Source: Legionella sp.
GTDB lineage: Bacteria; Pseudomonadota; Gammaproteobacteria; Legionellales; Legionellaceae
Reading direction: 5' to 3'
Assembly (NCBI GenBank): GCA_002786205.1
Contig: PEQM01000004.1
Location: 24,256-88,255 of the forward strand
Length of the DNA stretch: 64,000 bases
How positions within the stretch are numbered: the stretch's first letter is position 1; each line of letters begins with the position of its first letter. The translations under genes and the position numbers were made by a program. Below the pieces are notes generated by a model. The model was not told where the DNA came from. It worked only from the letters and a program-made list of their open reading frames with translations, and searched no databases. This document shows, in pieces, positions 24,221 to 33,884 of this stretch.

Positions 24221-26749
24221 TTAAGCGCTCTGTTTTTTATATCGTTTAAAGGCATTGCGACCGCATTCCTTCACCTGGTACAGTGCTTCATCAGCATTTT
24301 TAAGAAGTAGATCAAGATGATCGCCATCCAGCGGATACAAGCTAATGCCTATACTGATAGTAATTTTGAACTGAATCTCCTTGATGGTGATGGGTTTGGT
24401 AAGGCTGTTATTGATTTTTTCGGCAAGGTGGAGCGAATCCTCAGGAGCCGACAGGTCGTTGGCAATCACGACAAATTCATCACCACCTAAACGAACGAGT
24501 ATGTCATTGGCACGAGTACAAGATTTAAGGCATGAAGCGAGCTCTATCAATAACAAATCCCCCATGTCATGACCATAGGCATCATTGATTTTTTTAAAAT
24601 AATCCAGGTCAATAAACATCAAGGCAAGCAAGGTATGGTGGCGAGTTGCTGTTTGTAATAGGTGAGCGAAAACAGATTCTAAATACTCACGATTGGCAAG
24701 GCCAGTTAATGAATCATGATACACTCTGTAGATTAATTCTTGTTCAATTTTTTTCTGATGATTAATATCTTGTATTTGTGCAATAAAAAAAAGCGGGTTG
24801 TTTTGATGGTTGCGAACTAAAGAAGCACTGAGCAATATCCAAATAATGCTTTTGTCTTTTTTAATATATCGTTTTTCCATTTGGTAACTGTTAATTTCAC
24901 CGGAGAGCAATTTATCGACGTTACTTAAATCAGTTTGTAAATCATCAACGTGAGTAATATGTTGGAAAGTTACTTTTAGTAATTCTTCTTCACTAAAACC
25001 GACAATTTCGCATAAGGCTTTATTGACTTTAGTAAACTGACCATCTAAAGACACTAAAGCCATGCCGATGGCTGCATACTCCATCGTGGAGCGAAAAAGC
25101 GTTTCACTGACTTTAAGTGCTTCTTCTATTTTTCTTTTATATGTAATATCTCGCATGACCACAGTTAAATAAACAGAGCTTTGTTGCTGGTCTCTATATA
25201 ACGTAATGGTTTGTAAGACAGGGATTTCATCGCCATTAAGATGATTAATTAGAATAGAATCGCCAGACCAGAAACCTTTTTTTAGCACCAAAGGAAGAAT
25301 GTCATCTTGCATGGTTTGAATGAGTCTATAGGGGTACATGTCTGCAATGGTAATAGAGCGTAATTTTTCATCAGCAGGATAACCCAGCATCTCTTTTGCT
25401 TTTTGATTACAATAAAGCAGCTTGCCCTCTTTATTGATCATGCCAATGAAATCAGAAGACTCATTAATCGAGTTAAGAAGTCTTGCATGTTCAAGCTCTA
25501 GTTGTCGCATGGGTTCTTTGTTTTTGATAAAAACAGCAAAGCCTTTTTGCGTGTCGATGCCACTGTTAACCATTTCAATAACCAGATGAGTCCAAATACA
25601 GGAATGGTCTTTTTTTTGTAACCAGACGTTTTGTTCAAAGGTATTTTCTTTTTTTGCTGTATTTAAAATCTGAAGCGGGATGTTGTCTGTTTGTTCTTCT
25701 TTAATAAAAAGCAAGGAATAGGATTTGCCAAGAATTTGATGCAGGGAGTAACCCAGCATTTTTTGTGCGCCATGGTTCCATGTTTCTATCTGGCCTTGCA
25801 AGTTTATCCAAAAAATAGCATAGTTTTCTACTTGATTAATGATTTGTTGTTGTCGTTCCATGACCGAAAGTGCCGCTTTTTTTTCTGCTAATACGCTATT
25901 TTTGGCGGTAGATTGATGGGCATGATAGAGCATCATGCCTATCAGAAGAGAAAAAATTCCCCCAGCAATGAGCTCTAATACATTAAAAGAGCTATCGAGT
26001 TGTAAAGGTATGGTTTTAGGCTGTTCTGTTACAGCCAGCATTTGTTCCAGATGAATGTGTTGACGCCAGATTATAAAAACTAATATCAGCAAGATGGCGG
26101 TCAGAAGCGTAGAAAGCCAAATAATGCGGTGTTCAGTTTTTTTAAAATTACATCCCCATTGGTTGATACAGACAGCAAGACTAAAAAGAATAAAACCTGC
26201 AGCGGATAGCGCTGAGCCGGGAGTTAATTGATTGGTAGAATAAATCTTGTTTATCCCACTGAGATAAAGGATCAATAGCACGCTACCTATCGCTAAAATA
26301 AGCAAGGATAATAACGGATGGTAATAGTAGTTGGCAGGTTGAATGTTGGTGCGCTGTTGTAACAACAGCATCGCAATCAGAAAAAGACCGCAGGCAGTTA
26401 TAAAGGGCATGCGTTCAAGGAGGGTATGATGAAAAGGCAGGGAAGAGATGAAAAAAAAATTATCTGTCGCCAAATCAATGTGAAATACATATTGCAAGAG
26501 GGTCAGTATGCTAATAATCCCAATGAAGAGACCGCTTAGGGAGGTGATGATTTTTTTTTGCTGAAACTGGGCCAATAGCCCTATACCCGCAATCAGAAAA
26601 CAAAGTGCTGTATTAAATGACATGGGCATGAAATCAAAATGGGGTGCTAATAAAAAAGCAACAGGACTAAACCAGCTGATAATGACCATCAATCCGATTA
26701 AAAAAACAAAGATGCCTAACCATTGAGCAACTGTTTTGTAGGTAGTCAT
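24221..26749 (-). CDS. Membrane diguanylate cyclase with PAS domains and GGDEF
   Basis: An 842-residue protein predicted to make c-di-GMP. The first 290 residues hold about eight to nine hydrophobic segments forming a membrane sensor. Three PAS-like domains follow at about 300-420, 425-540 and 545-670 (INESSDFIGMINKEGKLLYCNQ in the second, AAIGMALVSLDGQFTKVN in the third). The GGDEF domain (about 675-840) has HDSLTGLANREYLE and an intact RLGGDEF active site. RAND lies five residues before GGDEF and fits the inhibitory I-site RxxD. There is no EAL domain. The signal is unknown. Confidence 0.93.
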   Translation of the reverse strand: MTTYKTVAQWLGIFVFLIGLMVIISWFSPVAFLLAPHFDFMPMSFNTALCFLIAGIGLLAQFQQKKIITSLSGLFIGIISILTLLQYVFHIDLATDNFFFISSLPFHHTLLERMPFITACGLFLIAMLLLQQRTNIQPANYYYHPLLSLLILAIGSVLLILYLSGINKIYSTNQLTPGSALSAAGFILFSLAVCINQWGCNFKKTEHRIIWLSTLLTAILLILVFIIWRQHIHLEQMLAVTEQPKTIPLQLDSSFNVLELIAGGIFSLLIGMMLYHAHQSTAKNSVLAEKKAALSVMERQQQIINQVENYAIFWINLQGQIETWNHGAQKMLGYSLHQILGKSYSLLFIKEEQTDNIPLQILNTAKKENTFEQNVWLQKKDHSCIWTHLVIEMVNSGIDTQKGFAVFIKNKEPMRQLELEHARLLNSINESSDFIGMINKEGKLLYCNQKAKEMLGYPADEKLRSITIADMYPYRLIQTMQDDILPLVLKKGFWSGDSILINHLNGDEIPVLQTITLYRDQQQSSVYLTVVMRDITYKRKIEEALKVSETLFRSTMEYAAIGMALVSLDGQFTKVNKALCEIVGFSEEELLKVTFQHITHVDDLQTDLSNVDKLLSGEINSYQMEKRYIKKDKSIIWILLSASLVRNHQNNPLFFIAQIQDINHQKKIEQELIYRVYHDSLTGLANREYLESVFAHLLQTATRHHTLLALMFIDLDYFKKINDAYGHDMGDLLLIELASCLKSCTRANDILVRLGGDEFVVIANDLSAPEDSLHLAEKINNSLTKPITIKEIQFKITISIGISLYPLDGDHLDLLLKNADEALYQVKECGRNAFKRYKKQSA

Positions 26750-27064
26750 ACAGCTGTATCCTTAAACAGAGGTAGTAAGTAATCATTTCAACAGCGTAGA
26801 TGGATTTTTTTTACCGGTCAAATAGTGCAGCGAAGGCATTAAAAAAACCATATATTAATAAGTGTAGGACTATTTCAACACTATGTTGCAAAAAAACACA
26901 GTCAATGGTTGTGAAGAAGTACAATAGCCATGGTGTCAGAGGATGTCGTACAGGTGACGCATCAACAAGCTATTGATTACGAATGAAAGGACTTCACTCT
27001 TAAGTCTAAATAAGCCTATACTTTGGAAATAACATTTATTTCAACCACGCATAAGGAGAGGTGA
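26750..27064. other. 315-base gap between divergent genes
   Basis: The gap separates the cyclase gene (minus) from the hydrolase gene (plus). Apart from the promoter listed for the hydrolase I see no gene or RNA here. The sequence is AT-rich. Confidence 0.5.
26993..27022 (+). promoter_or_regulatory. Candidate promoter for the MBL-fold hydrolase
   Basis: TTCACT at 26993-26998 and TATACT at 27017-27022 are 18 bases apart. The GTG start at 27065 follows an AGGAGAG box at 27054-27060. Confidence 0.5.
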
Positions 27065-27826
27065 GTGAAATTGCAATTTTTAGGATCAGGTGCTGCTTTT
27101 ACTCATATGCCTGAAAATTTTCAATCCAATATGTTATTGCAAGCTGCCAATGGTAATAATTTATTGATTGATTGTGGTTCTGATGCCAGGCATTCATTGG
27201 ATACAGTTGGACTAACCTCAAAAGACATTGATGGCGTGTATGTCAGTCATCTGCATGCAGATCATGTCGGTGGTCTGGAATGGTTGGCATTTACTACCTA
27301 TTTTGATATGCCTAAGAAAAGACCGAAATTATTCATTCACCCAGATCTCCTGGAGCGTTTGTGGTGTAATGTACTTTCTGGTGGTTTGCAGTCTTTAGAA
27401 GGAGCCAAGTCGGCTGATTTGAACGATTTTTTTGAAATCATCCCTTGTGAGGGTGGTCGTTTTATTTGGGAAGGCGTTACTTTTCAATTAATTCAGACCA
27501 AACATGTTTTTAATGGTCCTGCATTAGCGCCCAGTTATGGTCTGTATTTTACTACACCGCAGAGCAATATTTTCATTACTACAGATACTCAATTCATGCC
27601 GAAGGAATTTCAATTCTACTTTGAAGAGGCGACGTTAATTTTTCATGATTGTGATACTGGCGTGCATAAAAATCCTGTCCATACTCATTTTTCTGAGTTG
27701 CTGACTTTACCCAAGGCCATCAGACAGAAAATATGGCTTTATCATTATCAAAGTAAAAATGGCATCAATCCGGTTGAGGATGATTTTTTAGGTTTTGTTG
27801 AGAGAGGCCAAACCTTTCAAGTATAA
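27065..27826 (+). CDS. Metallo-beta-lactamase fold hydrolase
   Basis: A 253-residue cytoplasmic MBL-fold protein. The metal motif is SHLHADHVGG, with a further Asp in FITTDTQF and His residues in LIFHDCDTG and WLYHYQSK. This resembles RNase Z/phosphodiesterase-like members, but the substrate is not known. The GTG at 27065 has a strong ribosome site. Confidence 0.88.
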   Translation: MKLQFLGSGAAFTHMPENFQSNMLLQAANGNNLLIDCGSDARHSLDTVGLTSKDIDGVYVSHLHADHVGGLEWLAFTTYFDMPKKRPKLFIHPDLLERLWCNVLSGGLQSLEGAKSADLNDFFEIIPCEGGRFIWEGVTFQLIQTKHVFNGPALAPSYGLYFTTPQSNIFITTDTQFMPKEFQFYFEEATLIFHDCDTGVHKNPVHTHFSELLTLPKAIRQKIWLYHYQSKNGINPVEDDFLGFVERGQTFQV

Positions 27827-27833
27827 TAATAAG

Positions 27834-28478
27834 CTAGCTAAAAACAGAAGTGGCCGGGCGCGTTTTTAGCCAGCCAGTAATGCTATAACGTGTTTGTGTT
27901 GTGCGCTCTACTTCATGTGGCAATGTGCTATCGAAACAAACAAAACGATTTCCTAAAGGCTGAATGGCTTGTAATTCAGTGTCATTTTTTGAATACAGGT
28001 TCAGTTTACCGCCATAAGAGACATCCCATGTCGGATTTAAATAATAGACACATGAAATTTTTCTGGTTTTGGTTGTGTGAAATTGATCAATGTGTTTTTT
28101 ATAAAAAGCGCCAGGAGAGTAAACAGCAAAATGAAGCTCGTGCTCTTGGAGGCCTAAGAATAAGTTTTGATTAAGCGATTTCATTAGTGCTGCTATTTGC
28201 TGTAAATAGCGGCATACTGCGTCGTTATTGGGTAATTCATCAAGCCAATAAATATGGTCTTTGCGGATGCTTTGATTTTGTTGAGTTTGTGATTTTTGTC
28301 CAATCTTAGCTGGATAAAAAGCCTCTTGCTGGGCTAATTGTGTTGCTAAAACATACAGTTCTTGATAGGTGGATTGATCTAAAAAATCATCGATAAGATG
28401 GTAGCCTTGAGTACATAAGTCATCGAAGAGTTTTACAGATTCAAACACAGCCATTCTCTTGAGAAACAAAAGATGCAT
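27834..28478 (-). CDS. 2-oxoglutarate/Fe(II) dioxygenase, prolyl-hydroxylase-like
   Basis: A 214-residue double-stranded beta-helix oxygenase. The iron ligands are HIDQFH (HxD) and the distal His in LPHEVER. The 2-oxoglutarate arginine is in TRYSITGWLKTR. It resembles the SM-20/PHD-like bacterial group that hydroxylates protein prolines, such as on EF-Tu, but the target here is inferred. An internal ATG at 28454 is a possible alternative start; neither has a good ribosome site. It converges with the MBL gene. Confidence 0.85.
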   Translation of the reverse strand: MHLLFLKRMAVFESVKLFDDLCTQGYHLIDDFLDQSTYQELYVLATQLAQQEAFYPAKIGQKSQTQQNQSIRKDHIYWLDELPNNDAVCRYLQQIAALMKSLNQNLFLGLQEHELHFAVYSPGAFYKKHIDQFHTTKTRKISCVYYLNPTWDVSYGGKLNLYSKNDTELQAIQPLGNRFVCFDSTLPHEVERTTQTRYSITGWLKTRPATSVFS

Positions 28479-28538
28479 TGTACTGGATTAACCACCGTTC
28501 GCAAAGTTTAAGGCGCAGATGTTTGGCCATTTGCTGTT

Positions 28539-29231
28539 TTACCTTCTGGCTTTTTTTCCTTCCAGAACATAATGCGCCTTGCGCCATTGAGGTAAGAAAC
28601 GCTCCATCAATTGATAAAAGCGGTGATTATGAGAAGGTTCTAAAAGATGGATTAATTCATGCACCACGACATATTCCAAACAGCAAACAGGTTTTTTAAT
28701 TAGATTCAGATTGAGCCAGATGCGGTGAGTTTTTATATTACAAGATCCCCACCGTGTTTTCATTTTTTTTATTCCCCATTGCTTGACCTGAACGCCAATA
28801 ACAGCAGACCAATACTCGATTAAATGGGCTAGCAAGGGACTCATTTCTGCTTTATACCAGTTATCTAGTTGCGAAATTAGTTTGTCATTGGTGGTTTTGG
28901 GGGGTACGGTACAATAGATGAAGCCATTATCCGCGTGTATTTTAATGGTTTTGGCCTGTTCTGTGATCAGGAGATAATGCGGTTCACCCTTAAAAGGCAA
29001 CATACAGCCTGATTGTAGTGGCGTTAAGAGAGCAGCGCCTTCTTTTCTTAATCGTTGATGGTGAAAGCTAATCCAGCTGCTTTTTTCTTTAATGAAATGG
29101 TGAATACCCTCAAGAGAACAGTGTAAGGGGGCGCTAATGCTGACTTCCCCGTAAGGATTAATGCGCAAATGCATGCGTTTAATGGCTTTTCTTGTCACTT
29201 GAATGGCAATATCATGCAGTAAAATGACCAT
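28539..29231 (-). CDS. YgjP-like (DUF45) zinc metallopeptidase
   Basis: A 230-residue protein of the YgjP/WLM-like group. The zinc motif is VVHELIHLLEPSHNHRFY (HExxH with a downstream His). The preceding KMKTRWGSCNIKTHRIWLN is the family signature. The peptidase activity of the family is predicted rather than proven. It begins three bases before the stop region of the next upstream minus-strand gene. Confidence 0.88.
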   Translation of the reverse strand: MVILLHDIAIQVTRKAIKRMHLRINPYGEVSISAPLHCSLEGIHHFIKEKSSWISFHHQRLRKEGAALLTPLQSGCMLPFKGEPHYLLITEQAKTIKIHADNGFIYCTVPPKTTNDKLISQLDNWYKAEMSPLLAHLIEYWSAVIGVQVKQWGIKKMKTRWGSCNIKTHRIWLNLNLIKKPVCCLEYVVVHELIHLLEPSHNHRFYQLMERFLPQWRKAHYVLEGKKARR

Positions 29232-29233
29232 AA

Positions 29234-29515
29234 TTAACGTTCAGATCCCGTGCAAGGGGTTTCAATGTACTCCCCATTGATGGTTAAGGCCATATTGACA
29301 TTGGCACGTTGGTAGCGTGCTAATATATCGTATTGTTGTTTGCTAAGATAGCCGTAAGTATTACCGCAGTAGACTAATGAGCTGGCGTTAGGCTTTGCTT
29401 TGGTATGAACAGGAAGGTCGCAATCCCAGCGAAATTGAGTCAAGTCACAAGAAGAAAAGGCATTACACATAGGGAACAGCAGTAAAAACGACAAATAGAT
29501 GCTTTGTTTTTTCAT
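29234..29515 (-). CDS. Small exported Cys-containing protein, unknown
   Basis: A 93-residue product from the ATG at 29515, which has GGGAG eight bases upstream; a longer frame to 29596 lacks one. The leader [19 protein letters not shown] is a clear signal peptide. The mature part has cysteines in SSCDL, WDCDL, VYCGN and TPCTG, probably two disulfides. I do not recognise the family. It ends two bases from the metallopeptidase start on the same strand. Confidence 0.7.
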   Translation of the reverse strand: MKKQSIYLSFLLLFPMCNAFSSCDLTQFRWDCDLPVHTKAKPNASSLVYCGNTYGYLSKQQYDILARYQRANVNMALTINGEYIETPCTGSER

Positions 29516-29590
29516 AGAATACTCCCTTTTTTCGCTTTTATTTTTAGTATAGGCTAGCAGGTAATAAAAACCTGAATAAAGAGCGGATTT

Positions 29591-30328
29591 ATGCAAAAAT
29601 CTACAGAAACTTATCTAACCGCGCTTAGAGAGAAGAATTATTTGTTGTTTTTGCAATGGCCCCAACAGAGGAGCGTATTGAATACGGATGCTTTAATTGA
29701 ATGTTTGTTAAACGAGTGGTTGCAGCAAGGCTATGAAAAGGCGGATATGGAGTCATTTGTTTTACTTTATCAATTGATGTCTGTTTATGATGCACATTTT
29801 TCCCCCCATTTACATTATGCAATGACCTTAATGTCTTCAGTAGTCATTCGTCTTTTAGAGCTGAATGAATTTCAAGACAGGCCTTCCTTAGCGCTACCGC
29901 AGTTCACGCAATGGGCTAATGACATTCCTGCCGAAGAAATAACAGGCCTATTCAATAAATTAGCTCCCTTATTAACGTTACGAGCAAGGACAATGGAGTA
30001 CATGATTTTCTTAGAAGGGCAAAAAGACAACGTGGTAGATGCTCTTTATGGTTCTCGTTTAAGCATGGTACAAAGACTGGCCAAGTACACGCAGGAGGAA
30101 ACGCAGTTAAACAGCGCCATGATGAATGAAGTCGTTTGTTATCTGACACAAATAAGAGCATTAGGGCCTTCTATAGCGGAGGAAGTGTATTTAAAACGGA
30201 TTATGCCGCCTTCCTTGTTGGAGCATACCAAACAATGGGTTACCGGATTGGCTATAGGTTTTTTCCAGTTGCTGCAATCTCCTGTTGAAGAGGGGGCTGC
30301 TATTGAAAATCAATCTAAATCGTTGTGA
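29591..30328 (+). CDS. Unknown helical protein
   Basis: A 245-residue protein that I do not recognise. It is leucine-rich and probably all-helical, with no leader, no clear membrane helix and no catalytic motif. The C-terminal part ([22 protein letters not shown]) is amphipathic. It is divergent from the small exported protein and ends tail to tail with the glycosyltransferase gene, one base apart. Confidence 0.6.
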   Translation: MQKSTETYLTALREKNYLLFLQWPQQRSVLNTDALIECLLNEWLQQGYEKADMESFVLLYQLMSVYDAHFSPHLHYAMTLMSSVVIRLLELNEFQDRPSLALPQFTQWANDIPAEEITGLFNKLAPLLTLRARTMEYMIFLEGQKDNVVDALYGSRLSMVQRLAKYTQEETQLNSAMMNEVVCYLTQIRALGPSIAEEVYLKRIMPPSLLEHTKQWVTGLAIGFFQLLQSPVEEGAAIENQSKSL

Positions 30329-31498
30329 TTAGTCAGGCAATTCATTTTTTTGAGCACTTAACTGCTGCACAAACTCAGAAGACTTGCTGATATGTTCAGA
30401 CCAGGTTGGAATTTTTAAGTGCTGAATTCGTGCCAATTGGGCATTTCTTTGGGCGCAAGAGTCTTGAGTATAATCCATGATCAGTGCCATCCAGGCTTTA
30501 CCATCCAGAGGATCTAGATAGTCAGGAACCTCTTGAGCAATTTCATGAAAAATAGTCAGGTTGCTGGCAATCACGGGAACATTCATACTGAGAGCTTCTA
30601 TGAGCGGCAAACCATATCCTTCTGCAAAGGTTGGGAAAAGAAGGGCTCGTGCATGGTATAGGTAGTCTTGTAATAAAGCATCATCAACTTGCATTTCTAG
30701 CACATGATTGCGTATTAAGTCACATCGGTCCAGTAATGCCAGGGTGCTGGAACATTCAGTACTTCGTTTGCCTATAACCAATAATTTAGGTGCTTTAGAG
30801 CCGTATGAGGTGACCAGAGCACGCCAGATTTGTAGTAACAACAAATGATTTTTACGAGCAACAATAGTACTCAATACGACAAAATAAGGCGAATCGATTG
30901 GTTTTGTTGTTGATGGTACTTTGTTTTCCAAACCAGGTGCCAGGTGTGCAACTAGAGTAGGAGGATAAGGTAGTTGTTTTTTTTGCAGGTAATGCTCAAG
31001 GCTTTGTTGAGTGTATTGAGAGACACAAATCAAGCCATGGGCATGTCTTAAACTCAATTGAATATTTTGTTCAAATTGTTGTGCGTAAGCTGGGTCACTG
31101 TATTCAGGATAAATAATAGGAAATAAATCATGCAGCATGATAATTAAGCGGATATTATTTTCTTTTATTTTTTTAAAATAACTCGCATGCTTCATGCCAT
31201 TTTGATCTAATTTATACATCCAATAAGCAGATTTGGAACGGTCAGCATGGATGATACCTTGCAGTAAAAGAAGCATGATTTTTTTATATAACTTAGGATC
31301 CCACTGTAACAAAAGGGAAATAATTTGCCGTGAATAACTTTTATTCAGAATAAAAAAATGATTTCGAATGCGATAAAGAAGTTGAATAGAATCAATAGCA
31401 CGTAAATAGGCTAAAATAACGCGAGGTATGCCATGGGGCGGTCTACGGCGTCTTAATTCATTAATTACAAAAGTACAATCAAGAAGTAAAGACGGCAT
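30329..31498 (-). CDS. Glycosyltransferase family 4 (GT-B)
   Basis: A 389-residue GT-B enzyme expected to transfer a sugar from a nucleotide donor. The donor-site region FPTFAEGYGLPLIEALSMN and the following PVIASN are the family-4 EX7E motif. The GIPRVILAYLRAI stretch in the N-terminal domain is seen in bacterial surface-polysaccharide transferases. No other sugar genes surround it, so the acceptor is unknown. Confidence 0.88.
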   Translation of the reverse strand: MPSLLLDCTFVINELRRRRPPHGIPRVILAYLRAIDSIQLLYRIRNHFFILNKSYSRQIISLLLQWDPKLYKKIMLLLLQGIIHADRSKSAYWMYKLDQNGMKHASYFKKIKENNIRLIIMLHDLFPIIYPEYSDPAYAQQFEQNIQLSLRHAHGLICVSQYTQQSLEHYLQKKQLPYPPTLVAHLAPGLENKVPSTTKPIDSPYFVVLSTIVARKNHLLLLQIWRALVTSYGSKAPKLLVIGKRSTECSSTLALLDRCDLIRNHVLEMQVDDALLQDYLYHARALLFPTFAEGYGLPLIEALSMNVPVIASNLTIFHEIAQEVPDYLDPLDGKAWMALIMDYTQDSCAQRNAQLARIQHLKIPTWSEHISKSSEFVQQLSAQKNELPD

Positions 31499-31625
31499 TC
31501 TAGTCCATTAAAAAAATTAAAAAGAACTTTCTGACTTCCTAAGAGGTACTAGCCAATACGGGCTTCAATGAGTCTAAAGAGCTCGGGGCTTTTTTCTCGT
31601 TGATGAGAGCAGCTTGACCAGAAGC

Positions 31626-31657
31626 GGGGCTTTGTCTGTTTCAATTGACAAAACCCC
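31626..31657 (-). terminator. Inverted repeat after rplS, possible terminator
   Basis: GGGGCTTTGTC (31626-31636) and GACAAAACCCC (31647-31657) form an eleven-base stem with one mismatch. It lies eight bases beyond the rplS stop. No T-run follows on the minus strand, so its role as a terminator is uncertain. Confidence 0.45.
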
Positions 31658-31664
31658 AAGGAGA

Positions 31665-32030
31665 TTAATCGCCTTTTTTTCCAGTCAGCTTTTCTTTGAT
31701 ACGTGCTGCACGACCAGCTAAATTACGTAAGTAGTAAAGCTTGGCACGACGTACATCACCACGACGTTTAACAGTAATACTGTCAACAATCGGACTGTAA
31801 GTCTGGAATACACGCTCAACACCAACGTTATGTGATATTTTACGAACAGTGAAAGCGGAGTTCAAACCACGATTTCTCTTGGCGATAACAACACCTTCAA
31901 AAGCCTGCAAACGCTCGCGAGTACCTTCGATTACTTTAACCTGGACAAGTACAGTATCACCTGGGCTAAACTCAGGAATTTCTTTACCCTGCATTTGCTC
32001 AGCATTTAATTGATCAATAATGTTAGTCAT
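31665..32030 (-). CDS. rplS: 50S ribosomal protein L19
   Basis: A 121-residue large-subunit protein at the 30S-50S interface. Family sequence includes [40 protein letters not shown] and [19 protein letters not shown] lies six bases before the ATG. It ends the rpsP-rimM-trmD-rplS operon, the usual bacterial order. Confidence 0.99.
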   Translation of the reverse strand: MTNIIDQLNAEQMQGKEIPEFSPGDTVLVQVKVIEGTRERLQAFEGVVIAKRNRGLNSAFTVRKISHNVGVERVFQTYSPIVDSITVKRRGDVRRAKLYYLRNLAGRAARIKEKLTGKKGD

Positions 32031-32120
32031 GGACTACTCCTAAAATCGGTTATCCTGGGGCGCTGCTTCATTAAATCGGCTAATATAACCTGACCCCTAT
32101 GGTAGTCAGGCCATTTTGGC

Positions 32121-32897
32121 CTAATTTAGCGAAAAGTCAACAGATCCTGTGGAATCGCCTTGTTCACCTTTAAACTCAACAAGCAATTGCTTGTCTGTGT
32201 CACTTAACTGTATCTTTTCAAGCAAATCGGGTCTTTTTAACCATGTTTTGCCTAAAGCCTGTTTTCTCCGCCAGCGTTCTATTTCTTTATGATTTCCGCC
32301 CAACAGAACGGAAGGCACATTTAAATCATTGACTACTGCTGGACGAGTATAATGAGGATAATCAAGCAAGCCATTCATAAACGAATCTTGTTCTGCTGAA
32401 CCTAAATGTCCCAAGCTGCCTGGTATTAAGCGGACAATGGCATCAATAAAAACCATTGCGGCCAATTCACCGCCACTTAATACAAAATCCCCTAGTGACC
32501 ATTCTTCATCAACATGATGTTGAATAATCCTTTCGTCAATTCCTTCATAACGTCCTGCAATAAAAAGCAAAGACTGTTTTTTTGCTACGATGTTATTTAA
32601 ATCTTGCTGTTTAATTAATTTGCCCTGAGGGCTTAAATAAACAGTCTTGCATTGGCCTGGCATTTGATGACGGGCATGACAAATAGCCGCATTGAGTGGT
32701 TCATACATCATGACCATTCCCGGCCCACCGCCATAAGGCTTGTCATCAACTTGTCTATAAGGTCCCTGAGCCCATTGTCTGGGATTCCATAAATCAAGCT
32801 GAACCAGTTTTTGTTCTATGGCTCTACCAACCACGCCGTGGTTTAGCCCGTCTAGTATATCAGGCAATAAACTTATAACCCCAAGATGCAGTGTCAC
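32121..32897 (-). CDS. trmD: tRNA (guanine-N1)-methyltransferase
   Basis: A 258-residue SPOUT methyltransferase that makes m1G37 in tRNAs. The knot region contains LFIAGRYEGIDERI and WSLGDFVLSGGELAAM, and GLLDYPHYTRPAV follows. The start is GTG at 32897, placed next to the rimM stop. Confidence 0.98.
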   Translation of the reverse strand: MTLHLGVISLLPDILDGLNHGVVGRAIEQKLVQLDLWNPRQWAQGPYRQVDDKPYGGGPGMVMMYEPLNAAICHARHQMPGQCKTVYLSPQGKLIKQQDLNNIVAKKQSLLFIAGRYEGIDERIIQHHVDEEWSLGDFVLSGGELAAMVFIDAIVRLIPGSLGHLGSAEQDSFMNGLLDYPHYTRPAVVNDLNVPSVLLGGNHKEIERWRRKQALGKTWLKRPDLLEKIQLSDTDKQLLVEFKGEQGDSTGSVDFSLN

Positions 32898-33410
32898 TTA
32901 AAAATCCATATCCCAATCTACTACGATAGTACGGGATTGTTCATTAACACTTAAAACATATTGGTCTAATAAATAGGGGATGAGATGTTTTTTCTCGCCC
33001 TTTACTACCAAGACGTCATTAGAGCCTGTGGGCATGATTTCAACTACCTGACCATAGAGCTGGCCTTGTTGGTTGACTACGTTCATACCCATCAATTGGT
33101 GCCAATAATATTCACCATCAGCAAGAGGCGCCAATTGACTGCTGGCAATAGCTATTTCCGCAAGCGTCAGGCGAGCAACTGCTTCGCGCCCAGGAAAGCC
33201 TTCAATCTGAGCGATAATCGTTTTGCTGTGTAATTGAGTAGATAATAATTTTATAGGTTGCCAGCGGTGCTCTAAAAAAACATGCCAGTCTTTATAATTT
33301 AAAATATTCTCTCTAGGCTCAGTATAGGAGTTAACCGATACGAAGCCTTTTACACCATGAGGCCGCCCAAAGCAACCAACGATTATCCAGTCTTGTTGTT
33401 CTTTATTCAA
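32898..33410 (-). CDS. rimM: 16S rRNA processing protein RimM
   Basis: A 170-residue factor for 30S maturation that binds S19. The start WIIVGCFGRPHGVKGFV and the C-terminal PRC-barrel with DVLVV and HLIPYL match the family. The only upstream in-frame start is TTG at 33410, which directly follows the rpsP stop. Confidence 0.96.
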   Translation of the reverse strand: MNKEQQDWIIVGCFGRPHGVKGFVSVNSYTEPRENILNYKDWHVFLEHRWQPIKLLSTQLHSKTIIAQIEGFPGREAVARLTLAEIAIASSQLAPLADGEYYWHQLMGMNVVNQQGQLYGQVVEIMPTGSNDVLVVKGEKKHLIPYLLDQYVLSVNEQSRTIVVDWDMDF

Positions 33411-33411
33411 A

Positions 33412-33672
33412 TTACGCAGCTGGCTTTAAGTTTTTTAAAAATTCTTTAATCAAAGAACGAACACGATCAGAGGCTTGAGCACCCATATTTTGCCAGTGAG
33501 TTAATCTGTCTTCCTCAATATGCAAACGAACTTCTTGACCGCGGGCAACAGGATTAAAATAGCCAATACGCTCAATAGAGTTACCATCGCGGCGTTTACG
33601 GCTGTCTGTTACTACAATGTGATAAAATGGACGCTTTTTAGCGCCACCTCTTGATAAACGAATAACGACCAT
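33412..33672 (-). CDS. rpsP: 30S ribosomal protein S16
   Basis: An 86-residue small-subunit protein. The start [20 protein letters not shown] and the later RIGYFNPVA are diagnostic. It is the first gene of the operon with rimM, trmD and rplS. Confidence 0.99.
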   Translation of the reverse strand: MVVIRLSRGGAKKRPFYHIVVTDSRKRRDGNSIERIGYFNPVARGQEVRLHIEEDRLTHWQNMGAQASDRVRSLIKEFLKNLKPAA

Positions 33673-33884
33673 TATTTTCCTCTACTTTAAGAGTGGTTAC
33701 ATAAAAATGCCGTGTATTGTACGAAAATTAATTCAGCATGGGAAGTAATTCTTGCGAATTATTTTCGTAAATCGACGAAAAAGAATATTTCGACCGGCAT
33801 CCCTGTACTAAAAAAAGACAGGTCTGCCAGTTAATCCATAGGCATATCGTATTGGTTAAACCAAAATAAGCCCTATTTATCTGA